A stretch of 64,000 bases of DNA. It comes from Candidatus Woesearchaeota archaeon (lineage in GTDB: Archaea; Nanobdellota; Nanobdellia; Woesearchaeales; GW2011-AR9). Each line of letters starts with the position of its first letter. Position 1 is the first letter of the stretch. The DNA lies in assembly GCA_018655525.1 (NCBI GenBank), contig JABIJM010000020.1, positions 1 to 64,000 of the forward strand. The letters run 5' to 3'. The notes below the pieces were generated by a model. The model saw only the letters and a list, made by a program, of their open reading frames with translations, was not told the origin of the DNA and ran no database searches. This document shows positions 48,794 through 57,855 of the stretch, piece by piece. The position numbers were made by a program, and so were the translations under genes.

Positions 48794-48866
48794 ATTTCTT
48801 TAATTTTATTTTTTTTTATTTTATATTTTCTATATATTTTTAAATAAGTGATGTTTCTCATAATAA

Positions 48867-49130
48867 ATGGCAGATAAACATCTTAATGATTTAGTTTTAG
48901 AGATAGGTGATGCAGGTGGAGAAAAAAGAATTCAAGTATCTAGTTCCAAAATGGGTTCTGGAATTGGTCTTATAACACACCAATCCATAAAAGAACCGGG
49001 GATAGAGATACTATTTGGGGAAGGATATGCACATAGAAGGTTAGAGTCCTCCGCAAATGGAAATGGATATGCATTAGCAGAATTAACAGATAAAGGTTAC
49101 ATATTATATGAAGAGCTACAAACTCCCTAA
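48867..49130 (+). CDS. Small hypothetical protein overlapping dus (87 aa)
   Basis: MADKHLNDLVLEIGDAGGEKR, then beta-like segments ending GYILYEELQTP. No family recognised. The ATG follows TTTTTAAATAAGTGATG, a good TATA at about 25 bases. The 3' end overlaps the dus start by 23 bases, so the two may be co-translated. Confidence 0.55.
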   Translation: MADKHLNDLVLEIGDAGGEKRIQVSSSKMGSGIGLITHQSIKEPGIEILFGEGYAHRRLESSANGNGYALAELTDKGYILYEELQTP

Positions 49131-50076
49131 ATTCGCAAGTAAAGCATTCTTTGCTCCAATGGCAGGTGTTAGTGATCCTGCATTAAGGTTAGTATGTAAA
49201 GAACTAGGCGCTGGTCTCGTTGTTACGGAATTTGTGAATGTACATGCGATTTCTGCAAAAGAAAAACAATTAGGAGCAGATAGAATCATGGAGTTTGTTG
49301 AGTTTTCTGAAAAAGAGAGACCATTATCTGTGCAATTGTTTGGATCTGATTTGAAGAAGATAGAAGAAGCTGTTAAAGTTGTGACAAAACATTTTGATTT
49401 GATTGATTATAACATGGGCTGTCCTGCGCCACATATCACTTCAGAAATGGCATGTAGTGCTCTGTTACAAGAACCTGAGTTGACACGTAAGATCTTTAAG
49501 ACGTTGGTTAAGCATTCTACTGTGCCTGTTTCTGTGAAGATTAGATCTGGGATTTCATCACCTGACAAGTATTTAGAAATTGGTAAAATAGCAGAGGAAG
49601 AAGGTTTGGCTATGATTACATTACATCCACGAACTGTGAAACAAGGATACTCTGGGAAATCCGATTGGACCTTGATTAAGAAGTTGAAAGAATCTGTTAA
49701 GATTGCTGTATGTGGTAATGGTGATATTGAAACTCCAAAAGATGCTGCACGTATGTTGAAAGAAACAGGTTGCGATTATGTGATGATTGGTAGAGCGGCA
49801 GCAAAGAATCCTTTTATCTTTAAGCAGGTGAATCAGTATATAAATACTGGAAAGTATTCTAAGATTTCAGAAAGAGCAAGGTTGAAGTATTTCTTTAAGT
49901 ACGTTGAATATACGAAGAAGTATAAGAACATCAAAGTTTCTTCCATTAGAATGCAAGCAATGAATTTTAGTAAAGGATGTGTAGGTGGGAAAGAGTTACG
50001 TGGAGCTTTGATTCCTGTGAAGACGCTTGATGGGATTGAAGCTTTGATGAAGAAGTTTTATAATGGGTTGGCGTGA
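49108..50076 (+). CDS. dus: tRNA-dihydrouridine synthase (DusB-like)
   Basis: The product is 322 residues. FFAPMAGVSDPALRLVCKELG (first 20 shown in part), SVQLFGSD, DYNMGCPAPHI with catalytic Cys105, VSVKIRSG, LHPRTVKQGYSG and VCGNGDI are FMN- and tRNA-binding motifs. It reduces uridines in the D-loop of tRNA. Given that several tRNAs here carry D-loop insertions, their removal should precede or affect this step (inference). It lies in a short operon after the 87-aa gene. Confidence 0.92.
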   Translation: MKSYKLPKFASKAFFAPMAGVSDPALRLVCKELGAGLVVTEFVNVHAISAKEKQLGADRIMEFVEFSEKERPLSVQLFGSDLKKIEEAVKVVTKHFDLIDYNMGCPAPHITSEMACSALLQEPELTRKIFKTLVKHSTVPVSVKIRSGISSPDKYLEIGKIAEEEGLAMITLHPRTVKQGYSGKSDWTLIKKLKESVKIAVCGNGDIETPKDAARMLKETGCDYVMIGRAAAKNPFIFKQVNQYINTGKYSKISERARLKYFFKYVEYTKKYKNIKVSSIRMQAMNFSKGCVGGKELRGALIPVKTLDGIEALMKKFYNGLA

Positions 50077-50143
50077 ATATATATCGTTGATATTTAATAT
50101 TCTTTTCCACAAATTTATTAAACTTTCATCCTACCTAAAACAC

Positions 50144-50770
50144 ATGGATTATGATAAAAAATTAAGAAAAGCGTCAAGGTTAGTTCATAGAATCAATAAT
50201 TTTCCTTCAGATAATAGATTAGTTCAAACCTTAGAAGCTATTGAATTCACTAAAGAGTTATATGATTCTCATAGAACACCGGAAACCGTTGATATTCTAG
50301 TATCTGCCATATGTCATGCTAATAATTTTGAAGCAGCTGCAAAATTATTAGATGAAGAATTAGAAAGATTCCCAGATGCTAGTGAACTTCATTACGATGT
50401 AGCAGAAATTCATTTAGCTCTTTATCATCAAAGTGAACCAAAAAATCTTGATTTCTTATTAATAGCAAAAAATCACATTAAGCAAGCTGGCAATCTTTCA
50501 CCAAGAGATGGACGATTTCATATGACTCTTGCCGATATTTATTGGTATGAAAGGAAAGAGATTGGTTCTTTTATAGAATATAAAAAAGCTGAAAGAAAGT
50601 TAAGTTTTTCACACTCAACCCCATTCACTGAAACATCAAGAAAAAAACATTTAGCAAATGCAAAAAAAGCAATGAAAGGTATTCAAGAACTTAGAGGACC
50701 GATCCTTACCTCTAAATACTGGCCAATGGGAGATGGTAGATATCATGACATGGGAATACTTGGTAGGTAA
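50144..50770 (+). CDS. TPR-like helical repeat protein
   Basis: The product is 208 residues starting MDYDKKLRKASRLVHRINNF. An upstream extension to 50063 overlaps dus and lies before an AAATTTATTAAAC promoter, so it is rejected. Repeated helix pairs (NNFEAAAKLLDEELERFPD, LTLADIYWYERKEI-like) are TPR-type. No signal peptide. Probably a cytoplasmic adaptor. Partner unknown. Confidence 0.65.
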   Translation: MDYDKKLRKASRLVHRINNFPSDNRLVQTLEAIEFTKELYDSHRTPETVDILVSAICHANNFEAAAKLLDEELERFPDASELHYDVAEIHLALYHQSEPKNLDFLLIAKNHIKQAGNLSPRDGRFHMTLADIYWYERKEIGSFIEYKKAERKLSFSHSTPFTETSRKKHLANAKKAMKGIQELRGPILTSKYWPMGDGRYHDMGILGR

Positions 50771-50835
50771 AGTATTTTCAACATGTCTAAAATTTTAGTG
50801 CATAAAAATATAAACTCATCCACTTTCTCAGAGAG

Positions 50836-51318
50836 ATGGATTACTTTGCACACATTGCCTGGAGTTACATTCTCTTCAATAAAACAAAGAAGCCATTCTA
50901 TGCAATTTTGTTTGGAGTTCTTCCAGACTCTCTTTCTTGGTTATTTTTTACAATCTATCTTTTATTTAAAGGAGAATCATTTCAGCAAGCTGCTGGAGGT
51001 ATTCCAGATTGGGTGTTTACCTTATACAACATATCCCATAGTATGTTTACATTTCTTTTAGTATTGGGTATTGTATATTTAATCTGGAGAAAAATTCCAA
51101 TTTATATCTGGGCATGGCCTATTCACATCTTAATAGATATTCCTACACATACGCGAGAGTTTTTGCCTACTCCATTCCTATGGCCGGTTTCTGAATGGGT
51201 TTTTCCAGGGATTAGTTGGGGCACACCTTGGTTTATGTTTACCAATTGGACTATTATTACATTTGTCCTTATTTCACTTTATATTTTAAAGAAGAGGAAA
51301 AAGAATACAATAATTTAA
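50836..51318 (+). CDS. YdjM-like (DUF457-type) membrane protein
   Basis: The product is 160 residues with four hydrophobic segments. MDYFAHIAWSYILF, FGVLPDSLSW, HSMFTFLLV, PIHILIDIPTH and TPFLWPVSEW resemble the membrane-bound metal-dependent hydrolase family YdjM/DUF457, with His/Asp residues that could bind metal. Activity not established. It ends one base before the convergent protease gene. Confidence 0.7.
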   Translation: MDYFAHIAWSYILFNKTKKPFYAILFGVLPDSLSWLFFTIYLLFKGESFQQAAGGIPDWVFTLYNISHSMFTFLLVLGIVYLIWRKIPIYIWAWPIHILIDIPTHTREFLPTPFLWPVSEWVFPGISWGTPWFMFTNWTIITFVLISLYILKKRKKNTII

Positions 51319-51319
51319 C

Positions 51320-53509
51320 CTACTTTTTACAATTTGTTTTATACAAGATACATGGTCCACAAGGATTCTTTTGACAATACTCTCCATCGGGAGGAAGAAT
51401 TGATTCATATCTCTTTCTTGCTTTTTCTTCCATCCAGGTTGGAGGGTTAACATTCATAACTCTATCATATTCCAATTGTGCTAAATTAGGATGACGTCTA
51501 GCTTGTTCAGGAGGAAGTTCAGAATAGGTTGCAGAAACTTCAGGAAAATTTTTAAAACCGTAAGTAAACGAGTAAGGGTATAATCCTGTTTTTCTTTTAA
51601 TTAAATTTTCATAACGCTGACCATATTCTTCTGCTCCTTTTCTCTTCTTTAAACCATTTCCCAAATAATGAAGATTATAAGATAATGCTTTTTTTTCTCC
51701 TAATTCTAATTTAGCAAAATTGACCTTTCTTGATCCTTTAAAAGAATTAACATCTTGTTGTAATCTCTTAAATTCTGGATCCTCTGATAATTCTCTACCT
51801 ATCTTCAACAATTCTTGATTATATAAATCACTAAGTTTAGGAGGTAATTTATCCTTGGAGATACTATTTACATCAGAAGAATATTTATCCGATACATATA
51901 TATCTACAACATGAACAAATTCATGATCTAAAGTTTGCAACACATTATGTCCCCTACCAGGTTTATCATTTCTAGTTGCAGAATCCATCGTTCTTTCTCC
52001 GGCAGTTATCCGACCAAACCCAGCGCCAGCATTTTTTCTAGTATCAAAATAAACATTTTTTACATATTTTTCAATTCCTGGTTTTTCTCTTAACCATTGA
52101 TCCCAACCTTGGGCCATGTTAGCAGTAATTTCACGATAGTTAAAATTATAATTACGTTCATCAATATCGGGTTTATTAAATTTAATTCCAGGAAATTTAG
52201 CTTGTAAATCCGCAGTAGTTTTCATCATATTAACATCAATAGAATCAGAAACTTCCAATCCCTGTGACCTTTTTAACACAGGTTCTCCTTCAATAAGATG
52301 TTCAAACCGGTTTGATGAACTGGTTCTGAACACATCTTCCAAGTTTCCTTTTGAAACAAGTTCAAAAGCAACACTATTCCTATCGTCAATTACACCTTCA
52401 TAATTAAATAAATTTTGAGGAAGTTTAACATTAAGTTCTTTTCCGACAGCTATATCTAATCTACCAGTTTCAATCTTAACATTACCACCATCATGATTAT
52501 GTTTAACTAAAGGCGTTTTTCCAGATGAAGCTCTTGACTCTACTTTTAAACTATCACCGTTTGTGACAGTTATTTCCATTGTATCTTTTTCACTGGGAAC
52601 CAATTTTGGTGGTTTAGTTGAATAATCTCTCTTAACCATATTAAATAATTTATTTCCTGGCTGAGGAATTACTTTAACAGTATTATCTGTTGTCGATTTA
52701 ATGTCTAAATGATTATTTGAAATAGAAACATAATTTCCAGAAGATTTTTTAGTTGAGTCAAGGTAAATGTTAATTGGTTCTTTTCCAGCTACAATATTAT
52801 AATAACCTACCTGAGCGGTAGTTCCTGGTTTAACAAAAGCTTGGCCATTTTTAAAACTAAGTTGTTGAACAGTATAGGTTTCACCACGTTTAGTTTTATA
52901 ATCAATATCTTTAGTTAAAGTAAAACTGTCTTGTTTAGTAACGGTTTTTTCATTAATGGTTGCTGGTTTTAAAACCTGAATCACACCATTTTCATCAACT
53001 GTTATTTCCCACTCTTTTTTTCCTTCAAGTTGAAAACTCCCTTCTTTAGATTTTAGAATCCCATTTTCTATTTTTGCTTCTTTCCCTAAACTAACAACCA
53101 TTACACCGGTCTTAGATTTAATTGCTTCCCTTGCTTTAGCTTCATCAACGTCATTGACCAAATCACCAATTTTTTCTAAATCGTAACTGATTTGTTCAGC
53201 AGTTAGTTGTTTACCTTTTCCTGATAGGATAGCTTTAGCACTATCAACCTTTTCTGCATATTCTGAAGGAATATTATTCAAATTTAAGGAGGGGTTATTA
53301 TAATCAATCTTATCAAAATCAACATTTTTCCAATCCGTGATTGTAGCATAATCTCCTTGAGCATAATTGAAATTATTGGGGTTGTCAGGATTAAAAGTAT
53401 TTTGATCAATTACTGGATTAGGGGTAGAAGTATCATGATTAGTAGCAATTATAGAAATACTTACCAAAATAATAATAAGTACAAACATTAATATTTTATT
53501 CAATTTCAT
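51320..53509 (-). CDS. Exported zinc metalloprotease-like protein
   Basis: The product is 729 residues. A signal peptide (MKLNKILMFVLIIILVSISIIA) leads a long extracellular region. TLDHEFVHVVDIY contains HExxH (529-533), and a later PEVSATYSELPPEQ supplies a candidate third-ligand Glu, as in gluzincin/zincin peptidases. The N-terminal 450 residues are beta-rich and could form a propeptide or binding region. The gene overlaps the upstream pilin-like gene by 4 bases (translational coupling). It is probably secreted or surface-attached, with unknown substrate. Confidence 0.7.
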   Translation of the reverse strand: MKLNKILMFVLIIILVSISIIATNHDTSTPNPVIDQNTFNPDNPNNFNYAQGDYATITDWKNVDFDKIDYNNPSLNLNNIPSEYAEKVDSAKAILSGKGKQLTAEQISYDLEKIGDLVNDVDEAKAREAIKSKTGVMVVSLGKEAKIENGILKSKEGSFQLEGKKEWEITVDENGVIQVLKPATINEKTVTKQDSFTLTKDIDYKTKRGETYTVQQLSFKNGQAFVKPGTTAQVGYYNIVAGKEPINIYLDSTKKSSGNYVSISNNHLDIKSTTDNTVKVIPQPGNKLFNMVKRDYSTKPPKLVPSEKDTMEITVTNGDSLKVESRASSGKTPLVKHNHDGGNVKIETGRLDIAVGKELNVKLPQNLFNYEGVIDDRNSVAFELVSKGNLEDVFRTSSSNRFEHLIEGEPVLKRSQGLEVSDSIDVNMMKTTADLQAKFPGIKFNKPDIDERNYNFNYREITANMAQGWDQWLREKPGIEKYVKNVYFDTRKNAGAGFGRITAGERTMDSATRNDKPGRGHNVLQTLDHEFVHVVDIYVSDKYSSDVNSISKDKLPPKLSDLYNQELLKIGRELSEDPEFKRLQQDVNSFKGSRKVNFAKLELGEKKALSYNLHYLGNGLKKRKGAEEYGQRYENLIKRKTGLYPYSFTYGFKNFPEVSATYSELPPEQARRHPNLAQLEYDRVMNVNPPTWMEEKARKRYESILPPDGEYCQKNPCGPCILYKTNCKK

Positions 53510-54270
53510 TTTGTCGCGAAGCGTAGACGAACATTTTCATTGTTTATCAAATAATTTTTATTTTCAATCTCAAATATGGAAGTATCATTTTCATTAGAAA
53601 AAATGTTTACCACCATGTCATTTTCAAAAGCTAGATTAGAGAAGCAAGTTAAACAAATTACTTCTTTATCTTGATTTTCAATTATTTTTCTTGCCATGAT
53701 AATATTTTGATGAAAGTCAGGTGCAGGAGTAGATATAATGAAATTGAAAAGTTGAGTGGTTGACGATCCTTTAGAAAAGGTAAGAGGATAATTTGTACGA
53801 ATAATGATCTTCTTTGAAGTTAAAGTTGCTTTACTCTGTGGCTTTTCTTCAGAGATTTTGTATCCTTGATTTTGAAAAGAGGTGAAATTATCCATACAAT
53901 AATTTAACATAGCATCAACATATTTAGCTATTTCATTCGCGATTGTTTGATTTGAAGGAATAAGGTCTTTATCATTCAAAGAATAATAGGGAACATTATC
54001 AAATAAATTTTCTGTAGATTTTTCTGGGAGGATGAAGTACCCTCCTGAATAACTATTTGCTAAGATGGCAGCTTCGGTGGTACTTAGAATACATGAATGA
54101 ACATATTCTTTTATTGAATCTTCAAATAAAATATTTTGTAATTCATTTTCTTCATTTAATTTAACTTCCTGGGTAGCTAGGTAAGAGTTCAAATAAATAA
54201 GGGCAAGTGCAAACATTAGTAAAGCAATTCCTAATATAATGAATACTGTAACTTGTCCTCTTTTTTGCAT
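53506..54270 (-). CDS. Pilin-like exported protein
   Basis: The product is 254 residues. MQKRGQVTVFIILGIALLMFAL is a class III/type IV prepilin-like N-terminus: basic residues, G-Q-V-T at the processing site, then a hydrophobic helix. The globular part has Cys pairs (CILSTTEAAILANSY, CLTCFSN). Related KRGQVTVFII proteins are common in Woesearchaeota/Pacearchaeota-like genomes and may form surface filaments. The ATG of the protease gene lies inside its last codons. Confidence 0.7.
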   Translation of the reverse strand: MQKRGQVTVFIILGIALLMFALALIYLNSYLATQEVKLNEENELQNILFEDSIKEYVHSCILSTTEAAILANSYSGGYFILPEKSTENLFDNVPYYSLNDKDLIPSNQTIANEIAKYVDAMLNYCMDNFTSFQNQGYKISEEKPQSKATLTSKKIIIRTNYPLTFSKGSSTTQLFNFIISTPAPDFHQNIIMARKIIENQDKEVICLTCFSNLAFENDMVVNIFSNENDTSIFEIENKNYLINNENVRLRFATK

Positions 54271-54318
54271 AATAGAAAATAAGTTTATTAGAATATTTAA
54301 ATATGACTATTTAATTAG

Positions 54319-55317
54319 TTAAAGAAGCTTCTTTAATTCCTTGACTGCATGTTCAATGTCATCACTATTTATTTCTGCATCAAATGTCTTTTGTTTTAAG
54401 GTATGACTATAAAGAGGATCATAATAGAATTCTAATAAAATCTTTGCAGCAGTATGATAATCTTGATTATCAATACTTTTAGCTATTTTTTCTTTGTTTT
54501 CTTTGCTTATCAGTTGTCTTAAGGAAAGGGCAATTTCTTTAATTTTGATAATGTTTTCTTCATCTTTAAGATATTCTTCAACTGCAACATTAGCACGTTG
54601 ATTTAAACTTCCTGTGATTAAAATGTTTTTTCCTTTCATAAATTTCTTCCAAAGAGTTTCTGGAATAATAAGGTCTCCGATTCTTCTTCCCTCACCTTCA
54701 ACAAAAACAACCTTCTCCGTATTCAATTTTTCTAATCTTCGTAATAAGAGGTTCTCAAATCTCTTTTGAGTATGTGGATTTAACCCTACGCCACCAAAAA
54801 GGCTGGAACGATGTTGGGCTAATCCTTCAACATCTAAAGAATTTTCAAAATGTGTTAAGATTTTTGTTTTACCTGTGCAAGTCAATCCCCATAACATAAT
54901 TAATTGAGGTTTAAAATCATAATTATATAATCTATCTCTAACATATTCTCTAAATGATTTATAACCACCCTTCAATTGTATTGCATCGTACCCCAATGCA
55001 TTGAGTAATGCGACAGCAGCCCTACTTCTCATCCCTCCTCTCCAACAATTAATGATGATTTTTTGATTCCTATATTGATTAATTTGTTTCATGAATGTAG
55101 GTAATTTTTGAGCAAACAATTCAACACCTTTATTAACAGCATCTTCCCGAGAAACTTGTGTGTATAAAGTTCCTACTACTGCTCGTTCTTCATTTGAAAG
55201 AATTGGTACGTTAATTGCATGAGGAAGATGATCTTCTGCAAATTCTTTGGGGGTTCTGGTATCTATGAATATGTGGTTTGTCTTCAAAGCTTCTGCAACG
55301 GAAATTTTTGGAATCAT
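54319..55317 (-). CDS. mnmH: tRNA 2-selenouridine synthase (MnmH/SelU)
   Basis: The product is 332 residues. Rhodanese domain (1-130, IDTRTPKEFAEDHLPHAINVP) with catalytic Cys91 in NCWRGGMRS; then a P-loop domain with LWGLTCTGKT (144-151) and the HRSSLFGG, EGEGRRIG segments. MnmH replaces sulfur with selenium at tRNA wobble uridine 34, via a geranylated intermediate. This is the fused bacterial layout. Methanococcus encodes the two domains separately. TTTAAATATGAC upstream of the neighbour and an AATATATT element here provide promoters. Confidence 0.9.
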   Translation of the reverse strand: MIPKISVAEALKTNHIFIDTRTPKEFAEDHLPHAINVPILSNEERAVVGTLYTQVSREDAVNKGVELFAQKLPTFMKQINQYRNQKIIINCWRGGMRSRAAVALLNALGYDAIQLKGGYKSFREYVRDRLYNYDFKPQLIMLWGLTCTGKTKILTHFENSLDVEGLAQHRSSLFGGVGLNPHTQKRFENLLLRRLEKLNTEKVVFVEGEGRRIGDLIIPETLWKKFMKGKNILITGSLNQRANVAVEEYLKDEENIIKIKEIALSLRQLISKENKEKIAKSIDNQDYHTAAKILLEFYYDPLYSHTLKQKTFDAEINSDDIEHAVKELKKLL

Positions 55318-55364
55318 TTATTGTTTTCCTGAATATATTATTTTGATGTTTTTCCTCATTGGAA

Positions 55365-55604
55365 TTAATTAACTCCATACTTTTTTTCAGATTCTTTGAA
55401 AGTGTTTTGTTCCCGTAATTCAAGCATATAGGATTCCTCCCTATAATGTTTATGCATAGCTAAAACTAATATGGTCCCAGCTGCTAAACCACCCATAAGA
55501 TATTCGGCAGGTGATAAGATTTGCTTAATGACCGGAACTTTTCGTATGGTAGAATAACCATTACACATTAGTTCTAAACTTCCTATGATACATTGTTTTA
55601 CCAT
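55365..55604 (-). CDS. Small single-helix membrane protein (79 aa)
   Basis: The protein begins MVKQCIIGSLELMCNGYSTIRKV. One hydrophobic segment (about 33-50, EYLMGGLAAGTILVLAMHKH) is followed by a charged cytoplasmic or external tail. No family recognised. It lies 47 bases upstream of mnmH on the same strand and might be co-transcribed. TTTAATTAGCATATTTATGG precedes the ATG. Confidence 0.5.
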   Translation of the reverse strand: MVKQCIIGSLELMCNGYSTIRKVPVIKQILSPAEYLMGGLAAGTILVLAMHKHYREESYMLELREQNTFKESEKKYGVN

Positions 55605-55680
55605 AAATATGCTAATTAAATAACCTTTTTTTAAACCTTTGTGAGATAAATTTATAACTACCCCACATTTAAAAGCAAAT

Positions 55681-56382
55681 ATGGAAGAAAAACCGATTCA
55701 ACTGCATCGTGTACAGAAGCTTATGAGTAATTATGGATATTGCTCTAGAAGGAAAGCCGAAGAGATTATCCAAGATGGAAGAGTAAAGGTAAATGGGAAA
55801 CCAATCACAATTGGTGATAAGGCAACTGAAGAAGATGAAATTATGGTTGATAATAAACCGATCAAGAAGGAAAGAAAAGTATATTATATGTTAAACAAGC
55901 CCACAAAATGTGTTACGGCATTAACTGATGATAAGTATGAAACAGTTATGGAACATATTAAAGTTAAAGAGAGAGTTTTTCCTGTAGGGAGATTAGATTA
56001 TTTTACGTCCGGATTATTATTATTTACAAATGATGGAGATTTTGCAAACAAAATTACACATCCATCAAATGAAATTAAAAAATCATATGTTGTAAAATTA
56101 AACAGACCTATAGATGAGCAAGATAAGAAATCACTTCAAAAAGGAATCAAGTTAGAAGATGGAAAAACAAGTCCTGCTAGACTTAAGATTCTTGGTCCTC
56201 AGATGGCTGAGATTACAATTCATGAAGGAAAGAATAGAATTGTTCGTAGAATGTTTGAAGCACTTGGTTTTAAATTGTCATTTCTTGAAAGAGTTAAAAT
56301 TGGAAAATTAGATCTTGGAAGTTTACCTCCTGGAAAGTTCAAGGTTTTAAGTAAAAGAGAAAAAGAATTGATTTTTAGTTGA
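55681..56382 (+). CDS. Pseudouridine synthase, RsuA/RluB family
   Basis: The product is 233 residues. An N-terminal S4 domain (about 8-55, RVQKLMSNYGYCSRRKAEEI) leads the RsuA catalytic domain with VGRLDYFTSGLLL (catalytic Asp106), GKNRIVRRMF and a C-terminal LPPGKFKVLS. It modifies rRNA uridine in bacteria. The family is rare in archaea, which suggests transfer from bacteria. It follows an A/T-rich promoter (TAAATTTATAAC). Confidence 0.9.
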   Translation: MEEKPIQLHRVQKLMSNYGYCSRRKAEEIIQDGRVKVNGKPITIGDKATEEDEIMVDNKPIKKERKVYYMLNKPTKCVTALTDDKYETVMEHIKVKERVFPVGRLDYFTSGLLLFTNDGDFANKITHPSNEIKKSYVVKLNRPIDEQDKKSLQKGIKLEDGKTSPARLKILGPQMAEITIHEGKNRIVRRMFEALGFKLSFLERVKIGKLDLGSLPPGKFKVLSKREKELIFS

Positions 56383-56447
56383 ATTCTTTAAAAAGGATTA
56401 ATTTTCTAACCGCAAGGTTTTTATAAGAAATTTATTTAGTTATATCT

Positions 56448-57500
56448 ATGGTGATTAAAGAGGTTCCGGTGGGCACACTGCGTATTAAGGCACATGACCT
56501 TCGTGTGTATGAAAAAACGCAGAAGTCGTGGAAACTCTCTTCTAATAAATTATCTAATGCTTTACAGACGATACATCTCTTTGATGGGCATAAGGAATTT
56601 GATACATTAATTGATCAAAAGAATCCTAGATTCATGAAAGGTATGTTGTTACCTAATGGAAAAACTTCCGGTGCTCGTGTGAATATTCTCCCGAATGGTG
56701 AAACGTTAGAGAAAGCATATTCTTTATTTGCACCGAATTTAAAAATACACGATCAAGATTCACACGACCATTGGGATGTCCTTTACAAGAATGCTGGAGG
56801 TACATTTTCATATGTGTACACTTTAGAAAAACGGGCAGCTCATCGGAAACAGAAGTATAAGAAAGTTGAGAGGTTTGATAAAGTCCATATGAAACTTTTA
56901 ACAAACGTAAAAAGTGCGTTACGGAACAAATCAGATACAATGGCGGTTCCAATGTATACATTATTAACCACACATATGCGTATTGGAAATGAAACTTATT
57001 ACAAAACACATAATCATAAAGGTCTTACAACTTTAAAGAAGGAAGATATTTCTGTGAAAGGTAAGAATGTCATGTTTAATTATGTTGGAAAAGATGGTGT
57101 CCCGATTCAAATTAATAAGAGGTTTGGAGATGATTATGTTAAAAGATTGAAAGGTGCTTTGAAGGCTACGAAGAAAGGAGAGTTTGTTTTTAGAAATAAA
57201 AGAACAGGACATCCTTTAGGGGATGTTTATTTTAGAAAAGCATTCAAACGATATTGCGGTCAAGAATTCTATCCACATATTGTGAGATCACATTTTGCAA
57301 CATCGCAAGTTAAAAGTTTCTTAAGTGCAAATAGAAAGCCTGCAAAGAGTGTGATGAAAGAGTTTTTATTTTCTGTTGCTAATGAACTCGGACATAAAAA
57401 GTTTAGTAAGAAGAATCAAGCATGGGAAGATTCATATGCTGTGACGTTGAATTCTTATGTTCATCCTGAGTATATTAAGAAAGTTCGTAAGTTTCTGTGA
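56448..57500 (+). CDS. DNA topoisomerase IB
   Basis: The product is 350 residues, close to bacterial/poxviral TopIB size. The active-site set is visible: Arg178 in THMRIGNE, Lys215 in NYVGKDG, Arg280 in HIVRSHFATS and the nucleophile Tyr337 in LNSYVHPEY. It relaxes supercoils through a 3'-phosphotyrosine. It lacks the long N-terminal region of the eukaryotic/thaumarchaeal enzyme. TTTTATAAGAAAT lies about 35 bases upstream. It is convergent with the nuclease-helicase pair downstream. Confidence 0.88.
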   Translation: MVIKEVPVGTLRIKAHDLRVYEKTQKSWKLSSNKLSNALQTIHLFDGHKEFDTLIDQKNPRFMKGMLLPNGKTSGARVNILPNGETLEKAYSLFAPNLKIHDQDSHDHWDVLYKNAGGTFSYVYTLEKRAAHRKQKYKKVERFDKVHMKLLTNVKSALRNKSDTMAVPMYTLLTTHMRIGNETYYKTHNHKGLTTLKKEDISVKGKNVMFNYVGKDGVPIQINKRFGDDYVKRLKGALKATKKGEFVFRNKRTGHPLGDVYFRKAFKRYCGQEFYPHIVRSHFATSQVKSFLSANRKPAKSVMKEFLFSVANELGHKKFSKKNQAWEDSYAVTLNSYVHPEYIKKVRKFL

Positions 57501-57502
57501 AT

Positions 57503-57847
57503 TTATTCTAAACACCAAAAACCACGTTGATATCTTCTAAGCGTAAAATCTTCTACATTTAAAGAAAGGTCATTTGTTCCACAAAGAAGATATATTGAAG
57601 CGTTAGGATTGTATCCACGATAAGCCTGAAATTGTTTTGTTAAAAATTTTCCCATGAGACCATGATGTGACTTTACTTCAATAAGAGCTTGCTCTCGTTC
57701 AAAGCCTTCAAGAAGAATATCTATTTCACCTTTAGGAAAATAAATACCAGTTTTTGTTTTTTTGACAGGAAAACCAATTTGTTCTTTAAAATAATCTAAA
57801 TTATCACAAAATATTCCCACAACCCTATCATGATACAATGCTTTCAT
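57503..57847 (-). CDS. PD-(D/E)XK-like nuclease protein (114 aa)
   Basis: The product is 114 residues. KGEIDILLEG (Glu41/Asp43) and ALIEVKSHHG (Glu57, Lys59) form the PD-(D/E)XK signature, followed by LTKQFQAYRGY with the supporting Gln. Such folds occur in nucleases that pair with UvrD-type helicases. It lies 8 bases after the UvrD stop on the same strand, so the two are probably one operon and may act together in DNA repair. Confidence 0.7.
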   Translation of the reverse strand: MKALYHDRVVGIFCDNLDYFKEQIGFPVKKTKTGIYFPKGEIDILLEGFEREQALIEVKSHHGLMGKFLTKQFQAYRGYNPNASIYLLCGTNDLSLNVEDFTLRRYQRGFWCLE

Positions 57848-57855
57848 ACAATCAC

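Noticed and set aside
48247-48861. Minus-strand Phe/Ala/Leu-rich 204-residue frame
   Set aside because: It is the complement of the lysine-rich AAG/AAA repeats of the H1-like gene and has membrane-like composition only for that reason.
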